A stretch of 64,000 bases of DNA from CAWVSB01 sp046710535 (GTDB lineage Bacteria > Pseudomonadota > Gammaproteobacteria > Pseudomonadales > CAWVSB01): NCBI GenBank assembly GCA_046710535.1, contig JBKEHH010000011.1, positions 1 through 64,000 on the forward strand, read 5' to 3'. Shown here piece after piece: positions 16,582-24,851 of this stretch; position 1 is the stretch's first letter; each line of letters begins with the position of its first letter. Both the position numbers and the translations under genes were made by a program. The notes below the pieces were generated by a model, which saw nothing but the letters and a program-made list of their open reading frames with translations, made no database searches and was not told the DNA's origin.

Positions 16582-17787
16582 ATGAGAGAAGCAGTAATAG
16601 TATCAACCGCACGTACCGCCTTGGCAAAATCGTTTCGTGGTAGCTTTAATGACACTGAAGCGCCAGCTTTAGGAGGCCACGTTATTCGTGCTGCTGTTCA
16701 GCGAGCAGGTATCGATCCTAGTGAAGTAGACGATTGCGTTTTTGGTGCTGCGGGTCAGCAAGGCTCACAAAGTTATAACATTGGTCGCCTCTGCGCTATT
16801 GCCGGTGGTTTACCAGAAACCGTGCCAGGTATGTCGATGGACCGACAATGCTCGTCAGGCTTAATGTCTATTGCTAATGTAGCAAAAAGTATTATGTGTA
16901 ATGAATATGATATTGGCGTAGCAGGTGGCGTTGAATCTATTTCGCTAGTACAAACCAAGCATAAAAATATTTACAGAGCAGTGTCTAAAACTGTTACGGA
17001 AATTGATGCAACCGCTTATATGCCGATGCTTGAAACCGCCGAAGTTGTTTCAGAGCGTTATGGTGTTAGTCGAGAAGCGCAAGATGAATACTCACTACAA
17101 AGTCAGCAGCGCACTGCCGCTGCTCAAGCGTCAGGTCTATTTGCTGATGAGATAGTGCCTATGAATGCCACCATGGCAGTATTTGATAGAGAAACTAAAG
17201 AGACTAGCTACAAAGACGTAGTGGTAGACAAAGATGAATGTAATCGTCCTACTACAACACTCGAAAACTTGCAGTCTTTAAGCCCCGTATTTAAAGATGG
17301 TCGTTGGATCAAAGAAGGAAAGTTCATTACAGCAGGTAATTCATCGCAGCTGTCAGACGGCGCATCAGCCTGTGTGGTAATGGATTCAGAATTAGCTAAA
17401 GCCAAAGGGATTCAGCCGCTAGGCACCTATCGCGGTTTAGCCGTAGCTGGCTGTAAGTCAGATGAAATGGGTATTGGTCCAGTATTCGCGATTCCTAAGC
17501 TATTAGAACGTCACGGTTTAACAATAGATGATATTGGCCTATGGGAATTGAACGAAGCGTTTGCTTGCCAAGTAATTTATTGTCGCGATAAATTAGGCAT
17601 TCATAATGATCGGCTAAATGTTAATGGCGGGTCAATTGCAATCGGTCATCCATTTGGTATGAGCGGTGCGCGGATGGTTGGTCACGCGCTTATTGAAGGC
17701 AAGCGTCGCGGTGTAAAGTATGTAGTAGTTACCATGTGTGTTGGCGGCGGTATGGGTGCTGCTGGTTTGTTTGAGGTAGCGCTATAA
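16582..17787 (+). CDS. Acetyl-CoA C-acyltransferase (thiolase)
   Basis: 401 residues with all thiolase signatures: nucleophile Cys90 in MDRQCSSGLMS, NEAFA, the His in NGGSIAIGHPFGMSG and the Cys in TMCVGGGMGAAG. It belongs to the degradative thiolase group rather than to FadA6, whose orthologue is encoded at 11103. It is set apart by 261 bases from the steroid block but lies on the same strand, so it may handle a different chain length or the terminal products of ring degradation. It ends eight bases from a convergent hydrolase gene. Confidence 0.88.
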   Translation: MREAVIVSTARTALAKSFRGSFNDTEAPALGGHVIRAAVQRAGIDPSEVDDCVFGAAGQQGSQSYNIGRLCAIAGGLPETVPGMSMDRQCSSGLMSIANVAKSIMCNEYDIGVAGGVESISLVQTKHKNIYRAVSKTVTEIDATAYMPMLETAEVVSERYGVSREAQDEYSLQSQQRTAAAQASGLFADEIVPMNATMAVFDRETKETSYKDVVVDKDECNRPTTTLENLQSLSPVFKDGRWIKEGKFITAGNSSQLSDGASACVVMDSELAKAKGIQPLGTYRGLAVAGCKSDEMGIGPVFAIPKLLERHGLTIDDIGLWELNEAFACQVIYCRDKLGIHNDRLNVNGGSIAIGHPFGMSGARMVGHALIEGKRRGVKYVVVTMCVGGGMGAAGLFEVAL

Positions 17788-17795
17788 ATTCTACA

Positions 17796-18956
17796 TTAAA
17801 GCCATTTTTCAAGCTGCTGGTAAACGGCAGTAGCTGTTAGCATTTCAGTATGGCCTAGTTCGTAGGTTAGCGATTTGTTTTCAGCCGGAATTAACAGCGC
17901 AAGGGCAGAGTCTTTGTTTTGACCAAAGGCGCTGTAGGGAGTCACTAGACCATCACCAAGAAAATTTTCTGCGGTAATTTTTTTTTGCTTGTTTAATGTG
18001 GCCGCTACAGCAAAGTAATCAACACCTATTGGCAGTGGTACAAATTTATCGCCTGTTGCTGTAATTTCCCCATGGCGTAAGTTTTCAATACCTTGGCTTC
18101 TAATTTTAGTTAAGCGGGTAAAGGGCATTGCATAAGGACTAAGCTGCATTAAGTTCTCTAATACGGACGCAACTTTCTCTAACGGCGCGCCGCCGTGAGG
18201 GGTGCCGATTGATGCCAGCGTTTTATTGAGATGTATCCAACGGCAATTATCGTTCTCACCATAGTAGCGTGCACTTCTAGCAACTAAGCCGCCCATGCTG
18301 TGGCCAACAATAGTTATATTCGTCACACTAACAGGCCAGCTATCGACTAATTGCTCCAGTTGTGTAGCCAGCTCTTTGCCGTTATCGGCTATGCACCGAC
18401 CGGTATTGTAATCAAGGTAAATAGGCGTAAAACCTAGCTTTTCAGCCATCCTACTACTTAAGTTTTTGCCGTCACTTTCCCAGCAATGATGGCTCATACA
18501 TAGACCATGAATAAATAGCATTATTTTTGCTGATGGTGATTTTAGGTTTGAGCTTAGCTGGTCATCGGTTGCTTGGTTTTGATAAAAAAATCTCATGCCT
18601 AGCGCTAGTTCGTTTTCGGCTAAAACTAATCGATCACCATATACGCCATTAATAATCGACAAAAATACATCCTTTTGCCTCGATGGCTTTAATTCATCAT
18701 TTAACAGAGGTATTGCGGTCTGCATTGCGTAATCTAAGCTTGTGCCTACTAGTTGGGCGCCACCACGTATACTTTTATAAACTAAGCCTGTCACCCCTGA
18801 CGTAGCCGTAGCGCGCGATTTCCCTATTGGCAAATGGCCGCGCTCTACAGTGCTATGCATGGTTTCAACTATGTCTGTTGTACCCTTAGTGGCTTGGATC
18901 ACCAGCTTAGTTAAGCCTCTTAAGTATTCAATTGTTTGCTTATTTGGTCTGCCCAT
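17796..18956 (-). CDS. Alpha/beta-hydrolase, PGAP1/lipase-like
   Basis: 386 residues. The central alpha/beta-hydrolase domain shows IMLFIHGLCMSHHCWES for the oxyanion strand and ITIVGHSMGGLVARS for the nucleophile elbow (Ser in GHSMGG), with later IGTPHGGAP. The region around LGHTEML near the C-terminus is a likely His-bearing loop. The first 120 residues are not recognisable and could be a lid or lipid-contact region. No signal peptide is evident. It is convergent with the thiolase gene. Substrate unknown; an ester or lipid hydrolase is most likely. Confidence 0.78.
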   Translation of the reverse strand: MGRPNKQTIEYLRGLTKLVIQATKGTTDIVETMHSTVERGHLPIGKSRATATSGVTGLVYKSIRGGAQLVGTSLDYAMQTAIPLLNDELKPSRQKDVFLSIINGVYGDRLVLAENELALGMRFFYQNQATDDQLSSNLKSPSAKIMLFIHGLCMSHHCWESDGKNLSSRMAEKLGFTPIYLDYNTGRCIADNGKELATQLEQLVDSWPVSVTNITIVGHSMGGLVARSARYYGENDNCRWIHLNKTLASIGTPHGGAPLEKVASVLENLMQLSPYAMPFTRLTKIRSQGIENLRHGEITATGDKFVPLPIGVDYFAVAATLNKQKKITAENFLGDGLVTPYSAFGQNKDSALALLIPAENKSLTYELGHTEMLTATAVYQQLEKWL

Positions 18957-19142
18957 GTGGATAGCCCTAATGTTGGTAGCTGAAAGCTAAGAAAAGGTAG
19001 TTGATATGTAATGCTATGACAGCTATTACTACATTAATAATCTAGTATGCACTGGTATTAGTATTACCTCTATTAACTGCGGCGGATATTCACTATTAAC
19101 GAACTAATTATTAATTGGTTACGCGATAACCAGCAATACGCT

Positions 19143-19598
19143 TTGTTGGTTGTACCTATAGTTGCTTTTTTAGAGGCGACTCTTGGTGTCGGTATTTTCG
19201 TTTCTGGAGTTTTTCTACTCGCCATCTGTACAGTGATGTATACCGAGCAAATTGCTACCTTATCGCAAATGTTACCGTTGGCCTTTGCTGGAGCAATGTT
19301 GTCAGATCACTGCGGTTTTTATATTGGTCGTTGGGCTGGACCAAAATTCCATCACACTAAATTTGGAATTAAACACCAAGCACGATTTGAAAAGACAGAA
19401 AAGTTTATTATACGGTTTAGTTGGTCGGCAGTAATTTTTGGTCGCTTAATGAGTACGATACGCAGCTTTGTTCCATTTGTTATCGGTGTTAGTGGTATGA
19501 AGCCGCTCCGATTTAGCCTGTTTGATCTTTTGGCTTGTGCGATTTGGACAACTGGTCTTGGATTCCTAGTAGTGGGTATGGATAAAGTGTTCACCTAA
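19143..19598 (+). CDS. DedA-family membrane protein, start uncertain
   Basis: A short DedA/VTT-domain protein. VAFLEATLGVGIFVSG, the amphipathic GRWAGPKFH region, FGRLMSTIRSFVPFVIGVSGM and a final hydrophobic helix match the family, which includes lipid scramblases and flippases of the inner membrane. The coordinates begin at a TTG, but the same frame stays open back to 19077 and encodes a DedA-like N-terminus (ELIINWLRDNQQYA) with no ATG, GTG or TTG before it. The true start may be a rare ATT at 19095, or the gene may have lost its start codon. The C-terminus is shorter than in typical 200-residue DedA proteins. Its stop overlaps the convergent small gene by four bases. Confidence 0.7.
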   Translation: MLVVPIVAFLEATLGVGIFVSGVFLLAICTVMYTEQIATLSQMLPLAFAGAMLSDHCGFYIGRWAGPKFHHTKFGIKHQARFEKTEKFIIRFSWSAVIFGRLMSTIRSFVPFVIGVSGMKPLRFSLFDLLACAIWTTGLGFLVVGMDKVFT

Positions 19599-19819
19599 TT
19601 TGATTGTTGGTCGCATTTTATACTGTTAAGTATTGCTTGCTTAATAACTGCTTTAGATTTGCTACCAATGCAGTGAATCTGATCAATAGTTATCTCATTA
19701 TTTTTAATTAGCGTCTGCAGAGCATCAACTTTGATATCAAGTCGAATATATGCACCTTTATGGTGAGTAGTCATTTCTTTAAATCGATTATCTTGATTTA
19801 CTTGTTGTTCTCTATTCAC
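19595..19819 (-). CDS. Small conserved-looking protein, second gene of a Fur-controlled unit
   Basis: 74 residues, hydrophilic, with no signal peptide. A central IRLDIKVDALQTLIKN segment is followed by ITIDQIHCIGSKSKAVIKQ, suggesting two or three helices. I do not recognise a named family. Start is GTG with GGAG seven bases upstream. It follows the 19841-20293 gene by 21 bases on the same strand, so both should be read from the Fur-box promoter. Probably an iron-starvation protein; molecular role unknown. Confidence 0.6.
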   Translation of the reverse strand: MNREQQVNQDNRFKEMTTHHKGAYIRLDIKVDALQTLIKNNEITIDQIHCIGSKSKAVIKQAILNSIKCDQQSN

Positions 19820-19840
19820 GTCAATACTCCATAAATACTG

Positions 19841-20293
19841 TTAATGCACAGTTGCTGTTAGTTCATCGATGCTAGTTCGGCTATTGGTTAAAGCAGTTAG
19901 CCTCCGAGATCTCTCCTCTACTTCATTTGTTATTTGTTCTACCAGTTCGCTGCAATCTGAATATTTATGTTGTTCTCGTTTCAGTCTAGCTGTAGTTGAG
20001 GAGTACACTTGTTGTGCGTGTTGCCGTTGATCCACTTTAATGAACACGGCAGCCAGCTTTACAGCTGAGCTGGCAAATATGTCGCAGGCTTGATGGCGCG
20101 GTATTACGCCGCTTGTCATGATGATTTCGGCAGATTCGAAGGCGCAGCCAATGTGTGGCAGGGCTTCATGCCATTGCCCTGCGTCAATTAAGCTTCTGGC
20201 CGCAGCTATCCCGTTTTGCCAGCAGCTTATGGCATAGCTTGGATTAGTCGACAGCTGTTGATGGTGGGTAGGGCACAAAAATTGTAGTTTCAT
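19841..20293 (-). CDS. Hypothetical protein with CPTHH motif behind a Fur box
   Basis: 150 residues from the ATG at 20293, which has TTGGAG seven bases upstream; an in-frame TTG at 20305 would place the ribosome site inside the gene and is rejected. Near the N-terminus Cys6, His9 and His10 (CPTHH) could bind metal. The rest is helical and TPR-like (ALPHIGCAFESAEIIM, then FASSAVKLAAVFIKV). I do not recognise a named family. A near-consensus Fur site lies 38 bases upstream between plausible -35 and -10 boxes, so expression should rise when iron is scarce. A role in iron handling is inference. Confidence 0.68.
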   Translation of the reverse strand: MKLQFLCPTHHQQLSTNPSYAISCWQNGIAAARSLIDAGQWHEALPHIGCAFESAEIIMTSGVIPRHQACDIFASSAVKLAAVFIKVDQRQHAQQVYSSTTARLKREQHKYSDCSELVEQITNEVEERSRRLTALTNSRTSIDELTATVH

Positions 20294-20330
20294 TGATAGC
20301 TCCAAAACTTATTTTGAAATCTATATTAAT

Positions 20331-20349
20331 GATAATGATTCTCATTTGC
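20331..20349 (-). promoter_or_regulatory. Fur box overlapping the promoter of the 19595-20293 gene pair
   Basis: GATAATGATTCTCATTTGC matches the 19-base Fur consensus GATAATGATAATCATTATC at 15 positions by my count. On the minus strand TTGCAA and TAATAT flank it as -35 and -10 with a 17-base spacer, so bound Fur would block the promoter. The only gene starting downstream is the 20293 gene. Confidence 0.75.
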
Positions 20350-20421
20350 AATGAAGATATTGATTTATATTTCTATGACGCCGAGGAGATATAGCTCTCG
20401 ACTTTATAAAAATTCGCCATG

Positions 20422-21441
20422 TTATGGATACAGCGTAATGGCGGTAAAACGTGGCAGTGTATGAAAGGTGAAGGCGTCACTGTTAGTTTCTTTTTGTTTT
20501 AAAAATACTAAGGTTTCTTCAATACCTCCCGATAGGAAAAATTCAGCTAACGACGGTCCACGCATCGGGCTATCGATTGGCGCGGTTAGACTGTCGTAAT
20601 GAATGGGAATAATACGTTGCGGTTTAACCTGGCCAATAGTCTCTTGCCAAAACTGTTCTCGGTATTGCTTGGTTTGACTACCGATACCGCCAATACCCAA
20701 AAATACAGTATCGGCGCTGAACCCTTGCAAACCATCTTTTACAAAACCTGCGCTGCCGACAATTAACCAGCTGCCTTTAGGGTGGCTAACATGCAGCATG
20801 TAGGCTTTGCCAAGTTTGTAGTCAAAAGCCTTAGCAGGAGTCTGCAATGGGTCACTTATTAGGGGGTCACCTAGTGCACGCTCACGCATTTGTGGGTCTG
20901 GAAATTGAAAGTGCTGTGACTCAATAGGTGTAAGTATGAATTTTCCTAATGTTATTGTTTGTCGATTAGTGACTGCTCTAATTTGGATTTCATTCAAGCC
21001 CCAGCCACGACCTATATTGGCTGTAGATTCGGAACCTAATAACAGCGCACCTGTTCGTTTGGCAACTTCAGGGGCATCCATGGCATGATCAAAATGAGAG
21101 TGCATAACAAATACAGCCGCAAGGCTATCAATATCATTTTTATCAATGCCATAGTCGATGGCTTCTATGTCTGGCGCGATTTTACCGGCAACAAACTGTA
21201 AGCCGTTAGGGCGAGAAAACCATCCATCAGTAATGAATTTAGTTTCTCCGTCACTAAATAATAAGGTGGCTGTGCCGGTATACCTAACAGTGACAGCGCC
21301 GCTAGCACTTGGCGTGGCTGATAACTCCCAAGCATCATCAACCGGAGCGTCGGTATAGCTGTTCATCGCATAGGCGAGCGGTAAAGCTATTATTACCAAT
21401 ATAAAGATGAATGCTGCGAATATTCGTTTTAGCCAAATCAT
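20422..21441 (-). CDS. Membrane-anchored metallo-beta-lactamase-fold hydrolase
   Basis: 339 residues. An N-terminal hydrophobic helix (about residues 7-24, IFAAFIFILVIIALPLAYA) acts as an anchor or uncleaved signal, placing the enzyme outside the cytoplasm. The MBL metal motif is VMHSHFDHAMDAPE (His-x-His-x-Asp-His), followed by HFQFPD and a late PIHYDS histidine. This layout resembles the UlaG/RomA-like MBL branch. The substrate cannot be read from the sequence. It stands alone, with the Fur-controlled unit downstream and a pseudogene upstream. Confidence 0.78.
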   Translation of the reverse strand: MIWLKRIFAAFIFILVIIALPLAYAMNSYTDAPVDDAWELSATPSASGAVTVRYTGTATLLFSDGETKFITDGWFSRPNGLQFVAGKIAPDIEAIDYGIDKNDIDSLAAVFVMHSHFDHAMDAPEVAKRTGALLLGSESTANIGRGWGLNEIQIRAVTNRQTITLGKFILTPIESQHFQFPDPQMRERALGDPLISDPLQTPAKAFDYKLGKAYMLHVSHPKGSWLIVGSAGFVKDGLQGFSADTVFLGIGGIGSQTKQYREQFWQETIGQVKPQRIIPIHYDSLTAPIDSPMRGPSLAEFFLSGGIEETLVFLKQKETNSDAFTFHTLPRFTAITLYP

Positions 21442-21530
21442 AGTAGAGCCATTTATTATTGTTAGTGTTGATTAAACCATACCATGTCGGTAGTAGTTAT
21501 CTTAGCCTTGCTAGTATTGCTACAATAGCC

Positions 21531-21550
21531 TGATATAGCCTGATATAGCC
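21531..21550. repeat. Short tandem repeat TGATATAGCC
   Basis: TGATATAGCC occurs twice head to tail (21531-21540 and 21541-21550), and ATAGCC just before looks like a partial third copy. It sits between the MBL gene promoter and the lactate-dehydrogenase-like remnant. No function is evident. Confidence 0.5.
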
Positions 21551-21562
21551 TTGAGTGAGAGA

Positions 21563-21883
21563 GTGTTTCCAATAACTAATGGTTGCGATTTACGCTATCC
21601 AGCAGTGGCAGATTTATGCCACCACGCGATAAAAAAATTCCTAGGTTTACATTTGAATATTTGGATAGCGGCTGTAATGAGAGCATAAATATTGAAAAAA
21701 ATAGTCATGAGTTACAACAGATTGAACTTAAACCTATTACTTCTCTGGAAATCACGATATGCAGCTAGAAACTCAATTATTTGGTGAGTGTTACAGCGCC
21801 CCATTTGGTGTTTCTCCGATCGGGCTGCAAGGGCTAGTATGGCCGAAAGCGCCTGAAATTTTAGGCAAGGCGGCTGACGATCT
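21563..21883 (+). pseudogene. Remnant of an FMN-dependent alpha-hydroxy-acid dehydrogenase (LldD-like)
   Basis: Three frames together give the N-terminal quarter of an LldD-type enzyme. A GTG at 21563 starts a frame reading GCDLRYPAVADL. The frame then changes near 21635 to IPRFTFEYLDSG and NSHELQQIELKP. It changes again near 21733 to GNHDMQLETQLFGE, APFGVSPIGLQGLVWPKAPE and ILGKAAD. Homology ends abruptly at about 21880. Family members are about 380 residues, so roughly the last 280, including the flavin and catalytic His regions, are missing. Two frameshifts plus truncation make a functional product very unlikely. Confidence 0.82.
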
Positions 21884-22260
21884 TATTTTGTTCATTATTA
21901 AGCAATAAAATGCGCTCCAGTATCTGACGGCCCTTTGACGGCAGCTTATCTCTCGGTGGTCGTCCAAATGGAGGCGGTGGGCGGTTATCGCGCTTTGACT
22001 TTATGCTGGGGTCTTCATTTAATATGTATTCGCGATGCAAGTCGCGCCGCAGACGGCGACTGTCCATCATGAATTCCCAACTGCCGTGTTTAGTATAAAG
22101 ATTACCTGGTTCATCGGTTGGAGGCGCAAGTTTTACTAACTCTTGCGAATTGACATAGCTGAGAAAACCGCGGTCAAAACTCCATTGCATAAATGCCGCT
22201 GGTGGCAATCAATGTGGTTAGCAAAAAAGCGCTAATGAGTTTTAATTGAATATTGTTCAT
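21861..22260 (-). pseudogene. Remnant of a BaeS-like sensor histidine kinase
   Basis: From the ATG at 22260 the frame encodes a membrane helix start (MNNIQLKLISAFLLTTLIA) and then hits a stop at about 22172. A one-base frame change near 22190 restores the sensor segment MQWSFDRGFLSYVNSQE, KHGSWEFMMDSRRLRRDL and a proline-rich stretch PPPPFGRPPRDKLP, the pattern of BaeS periplasmic domains. The protein ends at ILLLNNEQNKI. HAMP, DHp and ATPase domains are absent. The last few codons are the reverse strand of the LldD remnant, so the kinase was cut at the same point. Confidence 0.75.
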
Positions 22261-22337
22261 AGCGTTATTATGAAGTGGAGATTAGTGAAAGCTATGATTT
22301 TACAGCGCTTGCACAATGCTTTCTGTGATCTCTAGTG

Positions 22338-23213
22338 TTACACCGTTAGTAAACGACGCCACAGACTTTCGTTGCCTTTGTTTTGCTCACGTAGCAATAA
22401 TAATTCTGCTAGCATTCCTTCTATATCTTCTGAGATATCTTCACGAATTGAGGATAATTGGCGTTTGGTTGGCAAAGTGCCTTTAAAATCGCTTAAGTCT
22501 ACCGGTTGGCCAAATTGAATATAGCAGCGCTGTGGTTTAGGTATTAATGAGCCAAGCGTTCCTGCTGGAATTGGCGGCAACATATCTGGTCTGGTGTTTT
22601 CGCTTAGTAGTCCCAGTTTAGTTAACCATTTGCCAATAGTGGTATTTGGTAAGTCCTCACCTTCGATTAAATGATTATAAAATTCATCGGGCCCGACTAG
22701 CGCCATAGGCATAATTGTATAGCCATGCTTTGCTGCCATCTTGATAAAGCCAAAACGCTCTTTCCATTGCAATGTATAACGCTGAGCTTGTGTTTTAGTT
22801 GCCTCATGAGCCCCGCCAGGGAAAACTAGTAAATCATGGCCTGCGTCCATTAGTGCGCTGCAAACTTTTGGGTCGCCTAATACGCCACCTTGTCTCAAAA
22901 TGAATTCTTCGGTTTTAGGTGTCCACATAAAGCGATCACCTAAGCCACGTAAAAAACGCTGTTGTTCAACTAACATTGCTGGGGCTAACACCATGCCATC
23001 TATAGCAAATAAAGAATGGTTACCAATAAACAGACAAGGTTGGTCGGGAATATTGTCGGTATTGATTAACGTTGGGTTAAACAAACGCTTGATGATTTTG
23101 TATGTCGGACTGCTAGCTGTGAGTAAGGGTGGGGTAACTGCTAACGCTTTTTCAATATGACGATCTAGCCCTTCATCGTCATAAGGACGGCTATTTTTGT
23201 CGGCGGCACTCAT
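22338..23213 (-). CDS. Lysophospholipid/diacylglycerol-type acyltransferase
   Basis: 291 residues of the PlsC/DAGAT superfamily. The active-site motif is FIGNHSLFAIDGM, with five residues between His and Asp as in TMEM68/DGAT2-like proteins rather than the four of PlsC. The acyl-acceptor motif is LLVFPGGAHEATKT. A later NTTIGKWLTKLGLL segment is amphipathic. It probably transfers an acyl group to a glycerolipid or alcohol at the inner membrane. The start ATG has AGGGA seven bases upstream. It shares a strand with the TPR gene, 93 bases upstream. Confidence 0.8.
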   Translation of the reverse strand: MSAADKNSRPYDDEGLDRHIEKALAVTPPLLTASSPTYKIIKRLFNPTLINTDNIPDQPCLFIGNHSLFAIDGMVLAPAMLVEQQRFLRGLGDRFMWTPKTEEFILRQGGVLGDPKVCSALMDAGHDLLVFPGGAHEATKTQAQRYTLQWKERFGFIKMAAKHGYTIMPMALVGPDEFYNHLIEGEDLPNTTIGKWLTKLGLLSENTRPDMLPPIPAGTLGSLIPKPQRCYIQFGQPVDLSDFKGTLPTKRQLSSIREDISEDIEGMLAELLLLREQNKGNESLWRRLLTV

Positions 23214-23306
23214 GGTGTTTCCCTATTAAAAAACATTTAGACTAACTAAAAATTGGTATTTTAACCTGCAGCAAGTAAAAAGGACAAAAATAGGCTTTTT
23301 ACTGCT

Positions 23307-24626
23307 TTATTGGGTCGGTACTGGCGATAGTGCGCCAATAGTTAGCTGCGTTGCTTGAGCGTTAAACCCTGCTCGACGCAGTGCGTTGGCCAAACTGAAA
23401 GCGTCATTTAACGGTATTGTATGCTGACTTTGCCATAAGGCTATGCGCATCGATACCTGCTCTGCCTTACTGTTTTTAAGTCCGCGCAATAAGTTTTGCG
23501 ACCATCGTTTAGTAAGTATCAAATTAGGGTCTAGTACCGATGCTAATTCTAGATAATCTAGTGCATTATCAAAATTACCGCTTACCTCTGCTATTGTAGC
23601 TTTCGCTAATTGCAATGATGCTGATGCTGGGTCAGCAATGGCGGTTACAATCTTTTTAGCTTCTTTAACTCTGCTTTGATCTAACAGGGCATAGCTAAGA
23701 GCTAGGTTTAAATTGGTACTTTGTGGATGGCTGGCAATTGCGCTGCGGGCAATTCTTTCTGCGGCAACGGGTTGGCTTAGCGCTCTCAATAGTTTGGTGA
23801 CACTAACTAGTTGTTGCTCGGTAGGTTGTGGGTCAGCATCGTTAATCAGTGTTTGAACACTAAGAAAATCGTCAGCCCAGGCACTAAGCATTAATTTAGT
23901 GTTTTTGTATTCAACTTGATTTGCCGCTATGGCTGTTCTTTGCAGGCGACTTAGGGCTGTTGCTGGTGATTTTTTTTGCGCATATTGAATAATAAGATTG
24001 GCATAAAGTTTTAATGCTTCCCTGTCACTACTATTACTTGCTAAGTAATCTTCAATGTAATCGAGAGCTACTAGGTAATCACGGTCACGAAATGATTTGG
24101 CTGCCAATAATTGCAGCTCATTGCTGCTAGGGGCTAATCTAGTTGCTTCAACCAATAGCTCATTTGCCATACTGGGATTATAGGTCAGTAGCTGTTTACT
24201 AAGTCTGGTAGCGAGGTAGGGGCTGTCAGGTAGCAGGTCTAAACTGGCGCCATATAACAGTGAGTAACCAGCATTGTTAGCAGATGCAGCTTCAACCAAC
24301 ATGTCTATTGTCTGCTTGCTGGCAAGCTGTAGCTCTAAGCTTGCAAATAAATCCAGTAATTCAGTATTGCGGCCAGCATTGTGCAGCACTTCCAGTTGAT
24401 CGATCAGTAACTCAGGGTCATTAGGATAGTTTTTTTGCAATAATTGTAATTTTCGTATTGCTTGATCAATCTGGCCATTGTCAGCGAGCTTCAATGCTTC
24501 TTTACGCATTGACTGCACTTCGTCGCGCACTAGGTCAGCAGGCGATGGTGCGAGACTAATAATTAGCATGCACGTGCCGACAAGGGCGGTAATAGCTATT
24601 AAGGGATGAATTCTTTTTCGTGCCAT
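23307..24626 (-). CDS. TPR-repeat protein with N-terminal membrane anchor
   Basis: 439 residues. A short basic N-terminus (MARKRIH) and one hydrophobic helix (PLIAITALVGTCMLIISLA) suggest an anchor with the rest in the periplasm. The remainder is helical with tetratricopeptide-type repeats, for example ALKLADNGQIDQAIRKLQLL, YPNDPELL, APSSNELQLLAAKSF and ATIAEVSGNFDNALDYLELA. No catalytic motif is seen. It is divergent from the RND efflux genes. TPR scaffolds of this type often serve assembly or export of surface material; nothing here identifies the partner. Confidence 0.78.
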   Translation of the reverse strand: MARKRIHPLIAITALVGTCMLIISLAPSPADLVRDEVQSMRKEALKLADNGQIDQAIRKLQLLQKNYPNDPELLIDQLEVLHNAGRNTELLDLFASLELQLASKQTIDMLVEAASANNAGYSLLYGASLDLLPDSPYLATRLSKQLLTYNPSMANELLVEATRLAPSSNELQLLAAKSFRDRDYLVALDYIEDYLASNSSDREALKLYANLIIQYAQKKSPATALSRLQRTAIAANQVEYKNTKLMLSAWADDFLSVQTLINDADPQPTEQQLVSVTKLLRALSQPVAAERIARSAIASHPQSTNLNLALSYALLDQSRVKEAKKIVTAIADPASASLQLAKATIAEVSGNFDNALDYLELASVLDPNLILTKRWSQNLLRGLKNSKAEQVSMRIALWQSQHTIPLNDAFSLANALRRAGFNAQATQLTIGALSPVPTQ

Positions 24627-24851
24627 TAGCTGATAAACTTTCGCGTGAAATAAGGTTTATTTGTTATTGGAAGCCAATAATAGCACGGTTTGTGCTGTAT
24701 GCAGAGTGATCAGTGTCAAATTTTGAACACAACTAAGTGGCATAACTCACGGTTATTACGCACATTTAAGTAAGTCCTAGAGTGTCGTATTGTTAAACTA
24801 ATTTTTGTAGTCAGTAAACGTTGCTTAGACAAAGATGTCGAGAGAGCTTTA

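Noticed and set aside
18715..18735. TTGCGTAA as another copy of the ipdA/fadD3 motif
   Set aside because: It is inside the coding sequence of the lipase-like gene with no promoter context; an 8-base match is expected by chance in a window of this size.
21861..22208. Proline-rich 115-residue protein as a real small gene
   Set aside because: Its sequence continues upstream in another frame as a BaeS-like sensor start, and its end is the reverse strand of the LldD remnant. It is a pseudogene fragment.
23274..23303. AGTAAAAAG/CTTTTTACT inverted repeat as a terminator between the TPR and acyltransferase genes
   Set aside because: The stem is almost all A/T and would be weak, and the two genes share a strand and could be co-transcribed. 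Noted only as possible.
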